A stretch of DNA of 60,492 nt from Candidatus Methanoperedens nitratireducens (GTDB lineage: Archaea; Halobacteriota; Methanosarcinia; Methanosarcinales; Methanoperedenaceae), in the NCBI GenBank assembly GCA_020724545.1, contig DYGR01000007.1, positions 21,540-82,031 on the forward strand, read 5' to 3'. The first letter of the stretch is position 1, and every line of letters begins with the position of its first letter. Below, in pieces: positions 28,533 to 38,961 of the stretch. The notes under the pieces were generated by a model that searched no databases, had not been told where the DNA came from, and was given only the letters and a program-made list of their open reading frames with translations. Both the position numbers and the translations under genes were made by a program.

Positions 28533-31500
28533 ATGATATCAAATAACATTTATGGAGGGCATACCCTCGGAATAGCGGCTGGAATAACGGTGCTTATACT
28601 ATTACTGCTGGTAGGTGGCGCAGACGCGGTAAGTATAACTACAATATGGGATGAAGAATCAGGAAGCTCGTTGCCATTCACGTGGAATTCTACAAACTTT
28701 GATGGTTTCAACGTTAGCGGAACTGGCAATGAGGATTTAACAATCGTTCAGACAGATCTGGGCGCTGCTGATGGAAAGACACGAACAATCAGGAACTGGG
28801 ATAATTCTTCAGGTGCGGGATTGGTGTATAATACAACAAGATACCTGGTAGAGTATGAAATCTCTAAAAATGAAGGCTTATCCGTTGAACGTGCTCTTGA
28901 TAGTGCTGGCAATAAGGTCAATAAAGGTAACTATTACGCTAAAGTAAACCTCTTCGGAGAGCCATACATAGCCCTGAATGGAAAAGCGAACAAGATAACA
29001 AAACTTGTACTTGAGCAGAGAAGCACTGAACAGAAAATACTCACTGTAGGCGAGACATGGGACATGGGCGGTGGCTATACATTGACAGCGCAGTCAATCG
29101 ATGCCAGGGTGTCACCGAGACAGGCATGGGTCACATTGAGTAAGGATGGAATAAAGCTTGATGATAAAGTAATTGCACAAGGTGATGTTTATACATACGT
29201 TCAATATAGCCTTGCAGGCGAGACTGATGTGCCTATGTTTGTGACATATATAGATAGTATATTTGCAGGCACAACCACAGATTCTGTTGTATTGAAGTAT
29301 ACATGGTTGATATCAAGAACTATCACTGAAGTTCGGACTGGTGATAGATTTGGCTTACTTAGAGTAATCTCATCATCTGATAATAAGATAAAATTCGATA
29401 ATGATTATACAATTTCTCTTGCTCCCAATACTACTATAAATTTAGCTGGGAATATCAAATTTAAAGTCGTTGATAATACCACTTACTTAAAATTTTATCC
29501 TACGGTTGAGCCAAGACTAAATATTACTGCATCTTCTGTGAGCATACCTGCTGGCACTCCTACAGATGTGATATTTACAGTTACATCGAACGGGTCACCC
29601 ATCAATGGGGCAACTGTGAGCTTGAGCGGGGCAGCAGTGGAAAGCGGCATTACTGGAACAAACGGTCAGGCTAACATAAACATTAATGCCACTTATAATG
29701 GAACCATAATTGCCGAGGCTGGAAAAGCAGGGTACACAAACGGTACAACTGAAATACAGGCACATTCACTTCCGATTGCTGCAATGGCATCATGGAACCT
29801 TCAGGAAGATTATGTCCTGAATCTCACAGATATAGACAGAAGGGCAAGTCCAAGACAGGCAAGATTACAGTTATCCAAAAATGGGATAATAGTTAAAGAC
29901 AGTGTAGTAACCCAGGGTAATGTGTTTGAATACTGTCCATCCTATAACTGTACGTTCAATGCAACGGTAGATGTGATATTTAATGGTACGCAGGGAAACC
30001 TTGTCAGGCTTATAAATGCAAGTCAGTATTCCGAGAGCACGGGAAACCCGCTACTGATCAATGAAACTCATTTATTTAAATCAGCAAACTTTACGGGGAT
30101 TAGCTGGGAGCTTAATGATGGGTATGAGTTACGGATGATGGATATAGATATCATAGCAGCACCGCGCTTGGTCTGGCTTGAGCTATTGAAAAACGATACC
30201 ATAGTGGATGATGCTATCGTTTCCTGGGGACAGAGATATTACTATAATTATTCTAATTTAACTATTTTTACTGCTAGAGTGGATGCAATATTTGAAGGAG
30301 AAACATCAAGCATTGTAAAACTAAAAGAAGTCAGCCAGTATTCAGAGGCATCTGGAGAGGTTCTCATAAATAATTCCACGTACTCATTTATATCCGGAGT
30401 AATAAACAGGACTGACCAGCCGTTATACGAGGATTATACAATCTCTGTTCTTGGGATCGATCAGAAAGCAACTCCGCGCATGGTGTGGCTTCGATTATAT
30501 AGGACTGACACAATGGTGGATGAAAAAATAGTAATGGCGGGTGAAGTTTATAGATATGACAACTCTAGTAAAATATTATACTCAGAAGTTAGCACCATAT
30601 TTGCCGGCAACCCAACCAGTGCAGTACAGCTCATGAACGTGACTCAGTACTCTGAGACAAATGGCAGTATATTGATCAGTAATGCAACATATATAATCAT
30701 AACAAAAGGATATCTTATCCCTGTTCCAGCTCCGACAGCCACACCAACTCCAGCATATGGAACATACGAGGTCCGTGGAACAGTGGCAAGTGAGACGGCA
30801 ATTGCCGGCGGGTTTAACCTGTCCACTCCTCCTGTTACCTGGACTACACAGAGCTTCGCAGGCTTTTATTATGACCTGAGAGATAATCTTGGCAAAGAAG
30901 AACTTAGTATAAAGAGCATCAATGTCTCAGAAAGAAACATATCAAAAGACGGGCTGTATTATAATACCTCTGCACAGCCTAAGATGTTAAATGCAGTCAA
31001 AGAAGGATTCGGGGGCGATGCAACTGCTGCACAAGAGAAGGGTCTTAAGAGAACTGGCCCAGGCCAGGCATTTGAAGGTGGTAACTACCACATAGTCGGC
31101 TGGCAGGCAGAGAAATATGTTGCATTAAACGGTAAGATTAATAAACTGACTAAGTTGGTGCTTGAGCATGGCACAGCAACAGCCGAGAAGAAGACCCTTA
31201 TAACAGGTGAGACATGGGATTTTGGTGACGGCTGGACGCTCACGGCACAGTCAATAGATGCTAAATCAAGTCCAAGGCAGGCCTGGCTTGTACTCGGAAA
31301 AGACGGGGTGAAAAAAGATGATATATTCGTCTCACAGGGGAGTATATATACCTATGTTGAGAAAAACATCTCAAACGAGACTGATGTACCCCTGCTCGTA
31401 ACCTATGTTGATAGCGTGTTTACAGGTGCAACTACTGATATGGTGCAGCTTAGGTATACATGGGCGATCTCTACTTCAGTAACAACTATTCAGAGTGAGG

Positions 31501-33401
31501 ATGCCTATGGAATATTCAAAGATGCAGTTATTGATAATACAGGTAAGACTCTGAGTCTTAAGAATACTGACTTATCAGTAAGTCTTATCAAAGGCTCAAC
31601 TTTGGATCTCACAAGCAACCTGAAGTTAAGGGTAGCTGATAACGATACCCTGAGAGTCATGCCAATAATCATGCGCACACATCAGGGAACATACGAGCTA
31701 AGTGGAACTGTATGGAATGAGACTCCAATCAATAGATTTGGAGGCACGGGCAATGCCGCGATCTGGAATGTCTCTAACTTTGCGGGATTCATCTATGACC
31801 TGGATGATAATACTGGCGGTGAATCACTGCAGATACTTCAGACAGATATGAGCGCATATCAGAGAATTATCAGCAAAAATAACCTGGCTTATCGTACAAG
31901 TGCTCAACCAAAGATGCTGAATATTGTAAAAGAAGCTTTTGATAGTAACGTTTCCGCTGCTTCAGAAGCGGGTCTGGAGAGAACAGGGCAAGGACAAGCT
32001 TTTGAGAACGGCAGCTATTATATTGTTGGCTGGCAGGGAGATAAGTATGTAGCACTTAATGGTAGGGTAGACAAACTTTCCAAGCTGGTGCTTGAGCAAG
32101 GCAAGACAGCAACTGATAATAAAACTCTTGCCGTAGGCGAGATATGGGATATGGGCGGCGGCTGGACATTGACCGCTCAGTCCATTGATGCTAATGCAAC
32201 CCCAAGGCAGGTATGGCTTGTATTGAGCAAGGATGGCATAAAGAAGGATGATAAAATAATTGCCCAGGGTAAGGTATATACCTACGTTGAAAATAGTATT
32301 GCAGATGAGGCTTATGTTCCACTTTTTGTAACTTATGTTGATGCTATATTCGCAGGTGCAACCACCGACCTTGTGCAGCTCAGATATACATGGGCGATAT
32401 CATCAGATGTAATAACTATCCATAGTGGAGATATGTTCGGTGTATTCACAGTCGTTGATCTGGATACCGCCAATAAACGCCTGGGACTCAAAAATAGAGA
32501 TACAACTGTCAGTCTGGATACGAAGTGGAGTACAACTGTGGATTTGATTGGCAACCTGAAGTTCAATTTAGCAAATAATGCAAATATACTGAGGTTCATG
32601 CCGATAGCTGTGCACATTGGAGGTTCTGTAACTCCAACTCCAACCCCGACACCAACTGAATCTCCAACACCTACACCGACCGAGAGTGGAAATGGAGGTA
32701 GCAGCAGTAGCGGCAGCAGTGGAAGCAGTGGTGGAGGTGGTGGCGGCGGAGCCTCAGGTGAGAATTACGTAAATATCGAGCTAAAAGAGAAATATGATCT
32801 TCATATCTTTAAAGACAAGGTCACATCATACAAATTTACTAACAAGAGCAATCCAATATTGTTTGTCAATATAACGGGTAATACCAGTGCTGGAGACGTT
32901 ACTGCTGCTGTAGAAGTGCTGAGAGACACATCTTCGCTAGTAAAAAGTCCTCCGCAGGGTATTGTTTATAGAAATATAAACATCTGGGTTGGAACATCAG
33001 GTTTTGCTGTACCCAAGAATATAAAGGAAGCTATCATCAGGTTCAGGGTTGAGAATTCGTGGCTTAATAATAGCAAGCTTGCAGGCAGTGATATCAAGAT
33101 GGTCAAGTGGGATGGAAACGGATGGATTACTCTTGAGACCATGGAGAAATCCAGGGACAGCACATACACCTACTATGAGGCAAAAACAGATTCCTTCTCT
33201 TCATTCGCCATAACAGGATTGAGAGATGTGATAACACCAACAACACCAGCAGAAGCAAACATCACCAAATCAACGGTTCAAGCAGAGGCAATAGATCCAG
33301 CTCAAACAGAAGATCAGACAAAGAAGGCTGCAGGATTTGATATACTCCTGGCAATAACAACGCTTTCAGCGGTTTATATACTCAGGCAGAGGAAAAGATA
33401 A
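28533..33401 (+). CDS. Giant S-layer-related surface protein with C-terminal sorting signal
   Basis: The 1622-aa exported protein begins with a signal peptide (LGIAAGITVLILLLLVGGADA). It then has one full S-layer domain of the Methanosarcina type (about 35-330), an Ig-like insert (about 335-415), three partial S-layer modules marked by PRxxWLxLxK (about 420-735), and two further full domains (about 760-1050 and 1060-1365). A TPTPTPTESP and Ser/Gly linker leads to a PGF-pre-PGF-type domain and a PGF-CTERM-like tail (AAGFDILLAITTLSAVYILRQRKR). A GTG three codons upstream is possible, but GAGGTGG favours the ATG at 28533. It is probably a cell-envelope lattice or lattice-attached protein. Confidence 0.88.
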   Translation: MISNNIYGGHTLGIAAGITVLILLLLVGGADAVSITTIWDEESGSSLPFTWNSTNFDGFNVSGTGNEDLTIVQTDLGAADGKTRTIRNWDNSSGAGLVYNTTRYLVEYEISKNEGLSVERALDSAGNKVNKGNYYAKVNLFGEPYIALNGKANKITKLVLEQRSTEQKILTVGETWDMGGGYTLTAQSIDARVSPRQAWVTLSKDGIKLDDKVIAQGDVYTYVQYSLAGETDVPMFVTYIDSIFAGTTTDSVVLKYTWLISRTITEVRTGDRFGLLRVISSSDNKIKFDNDYTISLAPNTTINLAGNIKFKVVDNTTYLKFYPTVEPRLNITASSVSIPAGTPTDVIFTVTSNGSPINGATVSLSGAAVESGITGTNGQANININATYNGTIIAEAGKAGYTNGTTEIQAHSLPIAAMASWNLQEDYVLNLTDIDRRASPRQARLQLSKNGIIVKDSVVTQGNVFEYCPSYNCTFNATVDVIFNGTQGNLVRLINASQYSESTGNPLLINETHLFKSANFTGISWELNDGYELRMMDIDIIAAPRLVWLELLKNDTIVDDAIVSWGQRYYYNYSNLTIFTARVDAIFEGETSSIVKLKEVSQYSEASGEVLINNSTYSFISGVINRTDQPLYEDYTISVLGIDQKATPRMVWLRLYRTDTMVDEKIVMAGEVYRYDNSSKILYSEVSTIFAGNPTSAVQLMNVTQYSETNGSILISNATYIIITKGYLIPVPAPTATPTPAYGTYEVRGTVASETAIAGGFNLSTPPVTWTTQSFAGFYYDLRDNLGKEELSIKSINVSERNISKDGLYYNTSAQPKMLNAVKEGFGGDATAAQEKGLKRTGPGQAFEGGNYHIVGWQAEKYVALNGKINKLTKLVLEHGTATAEKKTLITGETWDFGDGWTLTAQSIDAKSSPRQAWLVLGKDGVKKDDIFVSQGSIYTYVEKNISNETDVPLLVTYVDSVFTGATTDMVQLRYTWAISTSVTTIQSEDAYGIFKDAVIDNTGKTLSLKNTDLSVSLIKGSTLDLTSNLKLRVADNDTLRVMPIIMRTHQGTYELSGTVWNETPINRFGGTGNAAIWNVSNFAGFIYDLDDNTGGESLQILQTDMSAYQRIISKNNLAYRTSAQPKMLNIVKEAFDSNVSAASEAGLERTGQGQAFENGSYYIVGWQGDKYVALNGRVDKLSKLVLEQGKTATDNKTLAVGEIWDMGGGWTLTAQSIDANATPRQVWLVLSKDGIKKDDKIIAQGKVYTYVENSIADEAYVPLFVTYVDAIFAGATTDLVQLRYTWAISSDVITIHSGDMFGVFTVVDLDTANKRLGLKNRDTTVSLDTKWSTTVDLIGNLKFNLANNANILRFMPIAVHIGGSVTPTPTPTPTESPTPTPTESGNGGSSSSGSSGSSGGGGGGGASGENYVNIELKEKYDLHIFKDKVTSYKFTNKSNPILFVNITGNTSAGDVTAAVEVLRDTSSLVKSPPQGIVYRNINIWVGTSGFAVPKNIKEAIIRFRVENSWLNNSKLAGSDIKMVKWDGNGWITLETMEKSRDSTYTYYEAKTDSFSSFAITGLRDVITPTTPAEANITKSTVQAEAIDPAQTEDQTKKAAGFDILLAITTLSAVYILRQRKR

Positions 33402-33474
33402 TTCCTTCTTTAGATAAGGTGATCTTGTTCAAAAATGCAACCGTGAGAGGATTACGCATCTAGGTGGTGTAAAA

Positions 33475-36400
33475 ATGATATCAAATAACATTTGTGGAGG
33501 ACATACCCTCGGAATAGCGGCTGGAATAGCGATGCTTGTATTATTACTGCTGATCGGTGGCGCAGGCGCAGCTACACTTACGGTGGACGACAGCGGCGGT
33601 GCAGATTATACGAAAATTCAGGATGCGATAGATAATGCGAGCGCGGGGGATACGATTCTGGTTTACAGCGGGACGTATTATGAGAATGTGAATGTCAGTA
33701 GGCAGCTTATCCTGCTTGGCATTGATAATGGGGGAGGAATGCCTGTGGTGGATGCAGGAGGTAACCCTATCGCTATAAGCCTAAGTGCAGGAAATAGCAC
33801 ACTTGAAGGATTCAATGCAAAGAACAGTTCTTATTGGGATGGAATATCAGTTCTTTCGAATAATAATATAATAAGAAATAACAATGTTTCGAATAATAAC
33901 AATGGTATTTTTATTTTCTCTTCAAACAACACAGTAGTCGGTAATATAGCAAGTTCGAATAGAGAATATGGCATATTTTTGTTCTCAAATAACAATACGG
34001 TGAATAGCAACGTAGCGAATTCTAATGGTCATAGCGGTATCCATCTATTCTCTTCAAGTAATAATACAATAAAAGACAACATTGCAGACTCAAACAACTA
34101 TTATGGAATCTATCTACATTCTTCCAAAAGTAATACGCTAGCTGGTAATAATGCAAGCTTGAACAAAAACGTAGGCATCTTGCTGTACTCTTCTGGTGGA
34201 AACGAACTTATGAACAACATAATGGCAGAAAATAAATATAATTTCTGGTTATATGGCGAGTCTGATTCGCATTTTAACAACCAAATTGACACAAACAACA
34301 TAGTGAATGGGAAAAACATTTATTATATAAAAAATATCACAAATGCTGTCTATAACTCTTCTACTAATGCTGGAACCTTCTATTGCATAAATTGTATAAA
34401 TGTAACTATAAAAGATGTAAATTTAGATAAAAACTATATAGGATTGTTTTTTTGGAAAACCAATGCAACAAGGATACAAAATATCAGTGTTTCGAATAAT
34501 TACTTCGGAATTTATACAGTATTTTCTGACAGCAACATTTTGAACAGAAGCGATGTTTCGAGTAATAACTACGGTATCTATCTATATTCTTCCAACATAA
34601 ACATTTTGAATGGCAACAATGCATCGAACAATAGTTACGATGGTATCTATTTAACCTCTTCCATAGGTAATATTCTGAACAGCAATACTGCTAACCGAAA
34701 CAACGGGGGCATAAATATAGATAACTTCAGCAATGATAATATAATTATAAGCAATACTGTAAGCTTGAATAACGGATATGGCATACATATATACTCTTCC
34801 AATAACAATACTATCTACAACAACTACTTTAGCAATCAACAAAATGTGTGGGCTGATGGATATAACATCTGGAACATTTCAAAGACTGTAGGAACTAACA
34901 TCATCGGTGGTTCTTACATTGGAGGTAATTATTGGTCCGATTATAGTGGAAAAGATACTGATGGAGATCGTATAGGTGATACTTTACTTCCCTATAATAA
35001 AAATTTTGCAGATGTAAATATGGGCGATTATTTACCATTGACAGCATCAGTTCACAATCAAGATACCGGGAAAAATTTCTCAACGATTCAAGCAGCAATA
35101 GATTCATCTGACACTTTAAACGGGCATACGATATTAGTTTATAGCGAAACGTATTATGAAAATGTGAATGTTAGCAAGCCACTTATCCTGCGCGGAATCA
35201 ATAACGGTGGGGGAAAGCCTGTTGTAGATGCTAATGGGAGAGGCGACGCCATAACACTGAGCGCAGGAGGAAGCACTCTTGAAGGATTTGAAGCTACGAA
35301 TGCAACGCTTACTAACTGGCCAATTGTTATTTGCTATCCATACGCAGGAATAAAAGTAAATTCAAACAATAATAATATTAATAATAATAATGCTTCGAAC
35401 AATTGCTATGGCGGTATTTACTTATATTCTTCAAGCAACAACATGTTAGATGGTAATAGTGTAATAAAAAATAGTATTGGTATTCTTTTAGAATCTTCGA
35501 ACAATAATACGCTAAAAAATAATACTGCCATGAACAATTCATTTGGTATACATATGGATTCTTCAAGCAATAATAATATACTGAGCCACAACGTTGCAAA
35601 TTCAAACCTTAACTTTGGTTTTGCTACAGACTCCTCCAGCGGCAACATGCTAAGTTCTAATACCGCATATAACAACTACCGTGGCATCTATATATATTAT
35701 TCAAGCAACAATATACTTAGTGACAACAATGTATCGAAAAACGTCATAGGTGTCGATATATATTATTCACTAAACACTATGCTGCTTGGCAATAATGCCT
35801 CCAATAATAATATAGGCATCTATTTTTACTCTTCTAAAAGCAATTCAGTTATAGACAACATAATGACATCGAACAAATATAATTTCTTCTTATTCGGGAA
35901 AAATGATTCAGATTTTAATAATTACATTGACATAAGTAACATATTAGACGGAAAGGCTATCTATTACTTAAGAAACACTTCGGATAAGATTTATGATGCT
36001 TCTATTAATGCTGGAACTATCTATTGTATAAACTGTATAAATGTGACCATTAAAGACATCAGTTTGAATAAAAATGGTAACGGAATATTTTTCTGGAATA
36101 CTACTAATTCAAGAATACAAAACGTAAATGCTTCTAACAATATATATGGGATCTATTTGAGCTATTCCCAAAACAACATGTTAAACGGGAACACTGCAAA
36201 CTTAAATATGGGTTATGCTGGCATATTTCTGGACAATTCCAGCAATAATACTGTGAACGAGAGTACCGCAAACTCAAATGACAATAGAGGTATCCAGTTA
36301 TTGTATTCCGATAACAACTGGCTGGATAATAACAATGCCTCGAATAATCTCTATGGAATCATCGTCGACTATTCTAACAATAACACCCTGAGCAACAACA

Positions 36401-37770
36401 CAGCAAACCAAAACCTACGTGGAATGACTCTTTCCTCTTCCAGTAACAACAGGTTGACAGGGAACGATGCAAACTGGAATAACGAATATGGCATCAATTT
36501 GTGGTATTCCAAAAACAACCTCATCCATAACAATAAGTTGACAGGGAATGATGCAAACCGGAATAGCGAATATGGCGTCAATTTATGGAATTCCAGAAAT
36601 AACCTCATCCATAACAATAAGTTGACAGAGAATAACGAATTTGACACCAATATGTGGTATTTCATCCATAACAAACCGCTGACTGGGAATGATGCAAACT
36701 GGAATAACGAATATGGCATTAATATGTGGAACCCCAACAACAATATCATTTACAACATTACGTTGACAGAGAATTATGAATATGGTATTAGATTATGGGA
36801 TTCCAACGACAACCTCATCCACAATAACTACTTCAACAATATCAATAACGCTTGGGATAATGGGAACAACATCTGGAATATCTCAAAAACTGCTGGAAAG
36901 AACATAATCGGAGGTCCAAATCTTGGTGGAAACTTTTGGGCAAATCCAAACGGCACAGGCTACAGCCAGATCTGCACAGACAGTGATAGTGATGGGATTT
37001 GCGACTCGCCATACGCCCTCGATGGTAACAATACCGACTACCTTCCGCTTGCGTACAGCGCATCTTTACAAACCAGCAGTAGCGGTAGCAGTGGAAGCAG
37101 TGGAGGCGGTGGCGGCGGAGCTTCAGGTGAGAGTTACGCAAATATCGAGATAAAAGAGAAATATGATCTTCATATCTTTAAAGATAAGGTCACATCATAC
37201 AAATTCGCTAACAAGAGCAATCCCATATTGTTTGTCAATATAACGGGTAATACCAGTGCTGGAGACGTTACTGCTGCTGTAGAAGTGCTGAGAAACACAT
37301 CTTCGCTAGTAAAAAGTCCTCCGCAGGGTGTTGTTTATAGAAATGTAAACATCTGGGTTGGAACATCAGGTTTTGCTGTACCCAGGAATATAAAGGAAGC
37401 TGTTATAGGATTCAGGGTTGAGAACTCGTGGCTTAATAATAGCAAGCTTGCAGGCAGTGATAGCAAGATGGTCAAGTGGGATGGAAACGGATGGATTACT
37501 CTTGAGACCACGGAAAAATCCAGGGACAGCACATACACCTACTATGAGGCAAAAACAGATTCCTTCTCTTCATTCGCCATAACAGGATTGAGAGATGTGA
37601 TAACACCAACAACACCAGCAGAAGCAAACATCACCAAATCAACGGTTCAAGCAGAGGCAATAGATCCAGCTCAAACAGAAGATCAGACAAAGAAGGCTGC
37701 AGGATTTGATATAGTCCTGGCAATAACAACGCTTTCAGTGGTTTATATACTCAGGCAGAGGAGAAGATGA
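33475..37770 (+). CDS. Giant NosD-like parallel beta-helix surface protein
   Basis: The 1431-aa exported protein shares its signal peptide (MISNNICGGHTLGIAAG) and last 240 residues almost exactly with the S-layer-type neighbour. Between them lie two right-handed beta-helix domains. Each starts with a DYTKIQDAIDNAS- or NFSTIQAAIDSS-type motif (about 40 and 540) followed by many NosD/CASH turns such as NNNTLSNNTA. The helices are very Asn/Ser-rich. The fold suggests carbohydrate binding or cleavage at the cell surface, although no catalytic residues are evident. It ends with a Ser/Gly linker, a PGF-pre-PGF domain and a PGF-CTERM-like tail. Confidence 0.9.
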   Translation: MISNNICGGHTLGIAAGIAMLVLLLLIGGAGAATLTVDDSGGADYTKIQDAIDNASAGDTILVYSGTYYENVNVSRQLILLGIDNGGGMPVVDAGGNPIAISLSAGNSTLEGFNAKNSSYWDGISVLSNNNIIRNNNVSNNNNGIFIFSSNNTVVGNIASSNREYGIFLFSNNNTVNSNVANSNGHSGIHLFSSSNNTIKDNIADSNNYYGIYLHSSKSNTLAGNNASLNKNVGILLYSSGGNELMNNIMAENKYNFWLYGESDSHFNNQIDTNNIVNGKNIYYIKNITNAVYNSSTNAGTFYCINCINVTIKDVNLDKNYIGLFFWKTNATRIQNISVSNNYFGIYTVFSDSNILNRSDVSSNNYGIYLYSSNINILNGNNASNNSYDGIYLTSSIGNILNSNTANRNNGGINIDNFSNDNIIISNTVSLNNGYGIHIYSSNNNTIYNNYFSNQQNVWADGYNIWNISKTVGTNIIGGSYIGGNYWSDYSGKDTDGDRIGDTLLPYNKNFADVNMGDYLPLTASVHNQDTGKNFSTIQAAIDSSDTLNGHTILVYSETYYENVNVSKPLILRGINNGGGKPVVDANGRGDAITLSAGGSTLEGFEATNATLTNWPIVICYPYAGIKVNSNNNNINNNNASNNCYGGIYLYSSSNNMLDGNSVIKNSIGILLESSNNNTLKNNTAMNNSFGIHMDSSSNNNILSHNVANSNLNFGFATDSSSGNMLSSNTAYNNYRGIYIYYSSNNILSDNNVSKNVIGVDIYYSLNTMLLGNNASNNNIGIYFYSSKSNSVIDNIMTSNKYNFFLFGKNDSDFNNYIDISNILDGKAIYYLRNTSDKIYDASINAGTIYCINCINVTIKDISLNKNGNGIFFWNTTNSRIQNVNASNNIYGIYLSYSQNNMLNGNTANLNMGYAGIFLDNSSNNTVNESTANSNDNRGIQLLYSDNNWLDNNNASNNLYGIIVDYSNNNTLSNNTANQNLRGMTLSSSSNNRLTGNDANWNNEYGINLWYSKNNLIHNNKLTGNDANRNSEYGVNLWNSRNNLIHNNKLTENNEFDTNMWYFIHNKPLTGNDANWNNEYGINMWNPNNNIIYNITLTENYEYGIRLWDSNDNLIHNNYFNNINNAWDNGNNIWNISKTAGKNIIGGPNLGGNFWANPNGTGYSQICTDSDSDGICDSPYALDGNNTDYLPLAYSASLQTSSSGSSGSSGGGGGGASGESYANIEIKEKYDLHIFKDKVTSYKFANKSNPILFVNITGNTSAGDVTAAVEVLRNTSSLVKSPPQGVVYRNVNIWVGTSGFAVPRNIKEAVIGFRVENSWLNNSKLAGSDSKMVKWDGNGWITLETTEKSRDSTYTYYEAKTDSFSSFAITGLRDVITPTTPAEANITKSTVQAEAIDPAQTEDQTKKAAGFDIVLAITTLSVVYILRQRRR
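36454..36846 (+). repeat. 84-bp tandem repeats inside the beta-helix gene
   Basis: Units begin with ttgacaggga-type sequence at 36454, 36538, 36622, 36679 and 36763. Spacing is 84, 84, 57 and 84 bases, all multiples of three, so 28- or 19-residue units are added in frame. The first two are about 90% identical. Confidence 0.8.
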
Positions 37771-37815
37771 TCCCTTTATATTATTAATTTATTTTTTAAA
37801 GTATAGAAATGCATA

Positions 37816-37887
37816 AACCGCAGATGAACGCGGATAAACGCAGATGCCTTTTTATAAATCTGCGTTCATCTGCGTGTATCTGCGGTT
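37816..37887. repeat. 'accgcagat' hairpin repeat, copy 3
   Basis: Arms at 37816-37845 and 37858-37887 form a long stem with few mismatches and a short AT-rich loop. It sits between the stop of the beta-helix gene and the convergent trxB, where it could end both transcripts. Confidence 0.85.
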
Positions 37888-37913
37888 CCTTATTTTTTAA
37901 ATCTATAATGCTT

Positions 37914-38840
37914 CTATCTCTGCAGATACTGCTGTGATTCTTCTATATACCTCTCTGCAGATACTGCTGCGATTGCCCCATCGCCTACGGCCGTGGCTAT
38001 CTGGCGCAGCGGTGTGTTCCTGCAATCCCCTGCCACGAAGATGCCCTTGACAGATGTTTCCATTTTATCGTTTGCGATTATGAAACCCCGGTCGTCTTTT
38101 TTGACATCTGCGAAACCAGTATTGGGAATCAGACCCACATATATGAACACCCCGTCTGTTTTTATTTCCGAGGTCTGGTTTGTCTTTACGTTCCTTACAA
38201 TCACCTTCTCGACTACCTGCTTACCGGCTATCTCTTCAACCACAGAATCCCATACAAGGCTTATCTTCGGGTTCGCAAAGGCATGTTCCTGATTTATTTT
38301 CTCGGCTCTGAGCTTATCACGCCTGTGAACGATAATTACTTTCTTTGCCATCTTGGTCAGGAAGATGGCCTCAGTAATTGCGGAATCCCCTCCTCCTACC
38401 ACAACAACGACCTTGTCCCTGAAGAAAAAGCCATCACACGTAGCACAGTAAGATACCCCTCTGCCTGTAAATTCAAGTTCTCCCCGTGCTCCTAATTTCC
38501 TGGGTGTGGTGCCTGATGCTATTATCACGGCTTTTGCTTCTATATCACCATCCGCTGTTTTCACAACTTTTGTTTTTCCTTTGTCCTCAATCCCTGTGAC
38601 TTCAGCCAGGCTCTTTGTCTCAAGGCCGAATTTCCCTGCGTGTTCCTCCAGTTTTTGTGCAAGCTCTGCACCTGATATTTCAGTGAACCCGGGGTAATTC
38701 TCAATAAGATCAGTAATAATTATCTGGCCGCCCATGCCTATTTTCTCAAGAAGTAGCGCTTTTAACATCGCACGTTTTGCATATATCCCTGCGGTGAGAC
38801 CTGCCGGCCCTCCTCCGATTATAACCACATCATAAACCAT
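37914..38840 (-). CDS. trxB: Thioredoxin reductase
   Basis: This FAD enzyme passes electrons from NADPH (or F420H2 in some methanogens) to thioredoxin. The 308-aa protein has the FAD motif IIGGGPAGLTAGIYAKRA (about 7-24), the redox-active CATCDG (about 133-138), the nucleotide motif VVVGGGDSAITEAIFL and GIFVAGDCRNTPLRQIATAVGDG near the C-terminus. Length is normal. Cofactor preference cannot be told from motifs. Confidence 0.94.
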   Translation of the reverse strand: MVYDVVIIGGGPAGLTAGIYAKRAMLKALLLEKIGMGGQIIITDLIENYPGFTEISGAELAQKLEEHAGKFGLETKSLAEVTGIEDKGKTKVVKTADGDIEAKAVIIASGTTPRKLGARGELEFTGRGVSYCATCDGFFFRDKVVVVVGGGDSAITEAIFLTKMAKKVIIVHRRDKLRAEKINQEHAFANPKISLVWDSVVEEIAGKQVVEKVIVRNVKTNQTSEIKTDGVFIYVGLIPNTGFADVKKDDRGFIIANDKMETSVKGIFVAGDCRNTPLRQIATAVGDGAIAAVSAERYIEESQQYLQR

Positions 38841-38961
38841 AATTTTTCATCCTGTTGTCTACTTATAATATACTGAATAAACTTAATAGCTTTGTTCTCA
38901 CAGGAGAAGACAAACTATTTAGTTAAAAAGCTAAATTAACAACTTCAAAAGACAGGTTCAC

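Noticed and set aside
36842-37153. Open frames on both strands in the Ser/Gly linker region of the beta-helix gene
   Set aside because: They are shadows of low-complexity coding DNA in the real gene.
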